This document shows positions 22,311 to 26,231 of a DNA stretch of 26,231 bases, one piece after another (the first letter of the stretch is position 1; each line of letters begins with the position of its first letter). A program made the translations under genes and the position numbers. The DNA is taken from NCBI GenBank assembly GCA_037834085.1, contig JBBMKC010155818.1:1-26231 (forward strand), written 5' to 3'. The stretch is from Bipalium vagum. Lineage: Eukaryota > Platyhelminthes > Tricladida > Geoplanidae. Under the pieces are notes generated by a model. That model worked only from the letters and a program-made list of their open reading frames with translations, did no database searches and was not told the DNA's origin.

Positions 22311-22374
<64 letters not shown>
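22311..22374. repeat. Pure (ATT)n microsatellite, about 21 units
   Basis: Sixty-four bases of uninterrupted TTA/ATT repeat, preceded by one interrupted unit (TTATTG). The length and purity suggest a recently active, variable locus. Open frames on both strands through it encode only poly-Ile runs and are not genes. Confidence 0.97.
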
Positions 22375-24498
22375 GAAAATTAAAACTGATTCAAAGAAGT
22401 TTAATAAAATTTTCAATTCAATTATTGTTAAAGTTAACGAAAATAAGAATAAAAATAATAACATCAGATTTCATAATTTTTTAGTCAATCAAAGACCCAC
22501 GTTTATGAATTTCAATAGAGAAAATGAATGATTTTTATTCATAAGAAATAAATGAATTTGATATAAAATCCATGTGTCATGGATTTTGAATAAAGACTGT
22601 CATAAATTTTTTGTTATCTGTCTAGATCTATAGAAATATATTGATCTTACAATTCATCGATTAATGGAAAATTAATAAGGCGAATAAGATTATCTTAAAT
22701 TATTTTTCACTTATTCCAATAGTCAAAGTGCTATTTAATTCATTATTTATTATTTAACTTTATTCGAAAATCAACTGTTTCATTGAAACAATGGTTGCAG
22801 GGATGGAAATGATATTTTCGATTAAATGTCCTTGATAATAATTTTATTCATTCATTTTTATCTCAAAAATAACACAATTAATCAATTTTCTCATTGCCAA
22901 AGATAAGGAAGAGCATGATGAATGGGTTTTTTGAAATTTGACTTTACTTAAAGCTAATCATATGCTTCCAAGGAACTCAGGGATTTTGAAAAATAATTCA
23001 TTTTTATCATTTTTCTTCGTTAATTTGAAATAAAACTATTTACAAAATTATTAAAAATAATAAATTATTTTTATCAAAGTTTTATATATTTTTAAAAAAT
23101 ATTAGAAAAATCAACATTAAATAACTAATAAACTAAAAAGGGATAGGGGGAGTCAGAAAAATATTAATATTTTCATTAAAATATTTTTAAAAAATATCTT
23201 TGAGCTTATTCTAAAAGTATTTTAATTTTTTAATAAATGTTTTAAAAATCTTTTTAAATTTTATATTTAGAAAAAAATTAATTTGATTATATTTTTCTTC
23301 GTGATTTTTAAAATCAAGAGGGTTCCTACTTCTTGTTTTTGATTTTTTTTGTTTTAATGCTTCAGTTAAAAAAACCCCAATGGAGTCAGATGCAACTAAT
23401 TCATTTTAAAAACAAATTACACAATTCTCTCTTATCTTATTTTAATAAAATATCAATCTTTTGCCTTTTTCTGAATTTGGTGAATGATTTAGTTGATTAA
23501 ATAGTTCTTGTGTCAGCAAAGCCTTATTGATATTAAAAATCATTTTATCAGAATTGAAATCACTTTTACAAAATATGTGCAATTTAAAAAAGTTAAAACA
23601 ATAGGAACAAATTATACCTGGTGTCAAGTATAAAAGATCTATTATAAAATAAAGACAGCTAAGAATAACTAAAAGTATTGGTTATAGTATTGTTTATTAT
23701 TCCAATGAGAATTAATAATCATTTAGTGCATAATAAATTATGATATTTAAATAATTTTGAAATCCATTAAGAATTTTTTTTCTAAAGACACAATTAATCC
23801 CATTATGTTGCTTAGCTTTGATCTCAATTTTCTATACTCTTGTCGATGACAAAATTTCCGATTTATAAAAATGTTTTCTCGTGTTTTTGTCCAATTAAAA
23901 GTTCAGTATTTTAATGTAAAAATATTATTTAAGATTTTTTTAGAGACCTGATTGAAAATTTAAGGAACTTGTTATACTCACTCCATTTGGCCTAATAACA
24001 ATGATTTATTATTAATTAAAAAATGATGAATAGAAAAGAACGTAATCCAGCTATTGTTGAATAAAATTCGACAAATATTAATGAGAAATCAGTAAAAATA
24101 TTTTCTGTAATAAAATATTTTCAAACTTAAAATCGTCAGCACCTTCCTTCTTCTATATGATAAATCTTACCATATTTAATGAAATTCTTAGTAAACAAAG
24201 AAATTGTCTGCATTTTAAATCTTCAAAAGGAATGCTATTAATAATAATCATTGGTTACTATGTACATGTTATTGATATTAATAGAAAAATAAAATAATAA
24301 GAGAAAAATTCACCTTTAATATTAAATTTATAAGTATTGAACTACCCCTATACAAAGTCTTAAAATATTTTGACATTTTTCATTAAAAATTCTTAAAATA
24401 AACAATGATTATGTTATATACTTAAGTTTACATTTATTTACACAGATTAAAGATAAATAAACCTTAATTTAATTTTTGTAAAAAATTATTTTGATTTA
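22375..24498. other. AT-rich intergenic filler, no gene seen
   Basis: No gene was recognised. A perfect hairpin lies at 22565-22587. A 61-codon minus-strand frame at 23442-23627 has no motif. A GGGATAGGGGGAGTCAG patch near 23140-23156 is the only G-rich run and stands alone. Confidence 0.45.
22565..22587. repeat. Perfect 10-bp hairpin
   Basis: AAAATCCATG (22565-22574) and CATGGATTTT (22578-22587) are exact reverse complements around a TGT loop. No T-rich terminator context or gene is attached. Confidence 0.75.
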
Positions 24499-25073
24499 AG
24501 TTGTCCGGAAATTTCGAGCGTTTTTTTACATTAATCTTTTTTTATTTTTATGTGTTTAAATAAAAGATAAATATATAATTTATATATGGATTAAAAGTTT
24601 AAATATTAGACATCTCAGATTTAAAATTTATTTTAATCGATAAAAAATATTTATTATAGGTGGCATGGATAATGAAGATGAACATATCCGCCGTGAAAGC
24701 AGCAACAAACACACATCAAGAGATATAATAAATCATGTTTAGTCACCCAAAAAATTATTGTAGCTTGGTTGGGATGTTTTGTCACATCCATGATATAGTA
24801 CTGATATTGCACCATCGGACTATCATTTATTTCGATCCTTGTAGAACTCCTTGAAACAATCACCACAGATTTCAGCATCAAGTTGCACTTGGACAGCTTT
24901 GTGGAACTAAAATCATAAGTAATTCCTCGAATGTGGAATTATGGCATTACCTGAAACATGGTGACAAATTACTGTATAGATTGATGCTTATATTTGTTAA
25001 TAAAAATAAATTTTCTGTAAAATATTCATCCTTAATTTTTAAAATATAAAATGAACGAACTTTAAGGAAAACT
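24499..25073 (+). mobile_element. Decayed mariner element, about 575 bp
   Basis: The left end AGTTGTCCGGAAATTTCGAG at 24499 and the reverse complement of the sequence ending at 25073 (AGTTTTCCTTAAAGTTCGTT) match at roughly two thirds of 28 positions. The spacing is right for a short mariner around the transposase fragment, and the left end follows TA. The borders are plausible but the repeats are worn, so coordinates may be off by a few bases. The first half of the transposase is missing. Confidence 0.5.
24760..24985 (+). pseudogene. Mariner transposase, C-terminal fragment
   Basis: The plus strand reads GWDVLSHP (with a one-base frame change), then YSTDIAPSDYHLFRSL and a stop followed by NSLK. 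This is the PYSPDLAPSDYHLFRSLQNSL block of mori-like mariners, with the third catalytic Asp at 24818-24820. After another frame change, LHLDSFVELKS and later NMVTNYCID match the H...FF..KP and RW.KVV..NG.Y.D ends. The HDN block and everything before it are missing or unreadable. The open frame at 24654-24881 on the opposite strand is a shadow of this fragment. Confidence 0.75.
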
Positions 25074-26156
25074 AAATAAATGTATTTTATAATAACAAAT
25101 TATATAAATGTTCAAAATATCAAATGAATTTAAACAAATTTTCAATTTAATTAAAAATTTATTAATTTTTCATTAAATTCCGTAGAGAAATTTCTAAAAA
25201 TGGATAAAAAATAAAATATTTTCCAAAAATAAAATTCATCTCCTTAACCTTTTACCACTTCATATCACATTATTATCAATCCCATTTATGGTGGAATTAA
25301 TTTACTAAACTTAATAAAAAAACATTCATTTATCAAACTTAAAATAAATTATTTAGACTAAAATAATGAGTGGTACTCAAAAATTAATTAGTACACTTTC
25401 TACAAAGAATTCTAGAAAAGGAAATTGTTTACATTTTTTAATCAATAATAATTAATATTATTTAGTTAAGTTGTTCCTGTTACAGGCAAGCCCGATTGAG
25501 AAAACTGATGTCCTAAAAGAATGAAGACGAAAATACAGCTTAAAAAAATTAAGCGTTCGTCATTTATCTATTTTGACTAATTAATTGTATTGATGTCTAC
25601 AAATCTATCTTTTAATGAATCTGTTCAATTTTCATTTGCTCAGGGTTGAGGAATTATCAAATATATATTCTTATTGCAAGTTTTAGTTATGAAATGTGAT
25701 ATTTGTATTAAAAATCAATGTTCAATAGAAACAATTCTTAACAAAAATAATTCTAAACAGCTCAATTATAAAAGTTTAAAATTTACATTTGACAAAGTCT
25801 TTGAAAGATGACAAAGCCATAGAAAAATGGAATGGGGAAATCTTTTTTAAAAAGCCGTCAAAAATTCTACAGAACTGTGATAGTTTTGATTTTATTGTCA
25901 ATAAAAAAGCTACTGCATATAACAAGTCCAATGTATCACAACAAGCAACATGAATGTGTGATAGTGAAATTTTTAAGGATTCTTTGATTGTTTAAGTTAA
26001 AATTCGATTTAATAGACACATTACCAATTTGAACAAAGATAACCAGAGATAAGGCATTTCTCACAGTATTTTTAATATTTGGTAAATTTTAGAATAGTTT
26101 AAAATGTACAATTATGTAATATATACCATCCAGGCCCCCTTAAAGACAACAAACTA
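25074..26156. other. AT-rich intergenic filler, no gene seen
   Basis: No coding pattern or RNA was recognised. Around 25535-25555 there is a short CGCTTAA-type inverted repeat (CAGCTTAAAAAAATTAAGCG). A slightly GC-richer patch at 26127-26154 precedes the pogo-like terminus. Confidence 0.45.
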
Positions 26157-26231
26157 CAGTAGAACCTCTATATAAGGTACACCCAATATAAGGTACATAC
26201 GGTATATAAGGTACAATTTTAAGCAATTAGT
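26157..26231 (+). mobile_element. Start of a pogo/Tigger-like element, cut by the window end
   Basis: CAGTAGAACCTCTATATAAG at 26157, directly after TA at 26155-26156, is the type of terminal repeat seen in many pogo/Tigger-like transposons (CAGTAGAACCTC..TATAA). Three copies of TATAAGGTAC follow at 26171-26180, 26187-26196 and 26205-26214, spaced 16 and 18 bp apart. Such repeats near an end are often transposase-binding sites. The window stops before any coding region or the other end, so it could be a full copy or a MITE. Confidence 0.65.

Noticed and set aside
22220-22531. Plus-strand 103-codon frame with a long poly-Ile run, and its minus-strand counterpart at 22273-22464
   Set aside because: Both are produced by the (ATT)n microsatellite; the flanking residues have no motif.
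24654-24881. Minus-strand 75-codon frame
   Set aside because: It is antisense to a mariner fragment with clear SDYHLFRSL motif on the plus strand.
1-26231. CRISPR array, bacterial operon, phage region or virus-like element
   Set aside because: There are no regularly spaced repeats, no dense coding, no ribosome-binding-site-led genes, and no LTR, integrase, capsid or envelope-like motif that I could recognise.

Overview
This window looks like gene-poor nuclear DNA from a very AT-rich animal, most likely an arthropod. By eye it is three quarters or more A+T. It has no convincing host protein-coding gene. The only recognisable coding sequence is decayed DNA-transposon transposase, mostly of the Tc1/mariner (ITm) and pogo groups, with bits of eukaryotic tRNA and simple repeats. 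Parasitoid wasps, some copepods and some other arthropods have genomes of this kind; nothing here fixes the species.

Layout. 1-1070: AT-rich filler. 1074-1402: mariner transposase C-terminus, plus strand. 1842-2467: IS630/Tc1/mariner-type element with TIRs and TA duplications. 2470-4490: filler. 4494-5255: a 762 bp mariner with clear TIRs, TA duplications and a readable DD34D segment on the minus strand; it contains a truncated tRNA-Leu(AAG). 5256-7860: filler with (TA)n and (AAAT)n. 7866-9945: three different ITm remnants stacked head-to-tail, all minus strand: a mariner C-terminal half, a second family's catalytic-core start, and an internally deleted element keeping only the two ends of its gene. 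9946-14315: filler. 14316-15865: decayed pogo/Jerky-type (CENP-B-like) transposon, minus strand. 15866-21583: filler. 21584-21704: 121 bp MITE with hAT-like ends. 22311-22374: pure (ATT)n. 24499-25073: short mariner remnant, plus strand. 26157-end: start of a further pogo/Tigger-like element with CAGTAGAACC ends, cut by the window.

The genes do not work together as a pathway. The window is a graveyard of several independent cut-and-paste transposon families. Every transposase I could read has stops, frameshifts or large deletions, so none should make active enzyme. The most unusual feature is the tRNA-Leu fragment inside the 4494-5255 mariner. I saw no LTR element, virus-like element, CRISPR array, rRNA or bacterial-type operon. 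I did not find a new biological system that the sequence would support.
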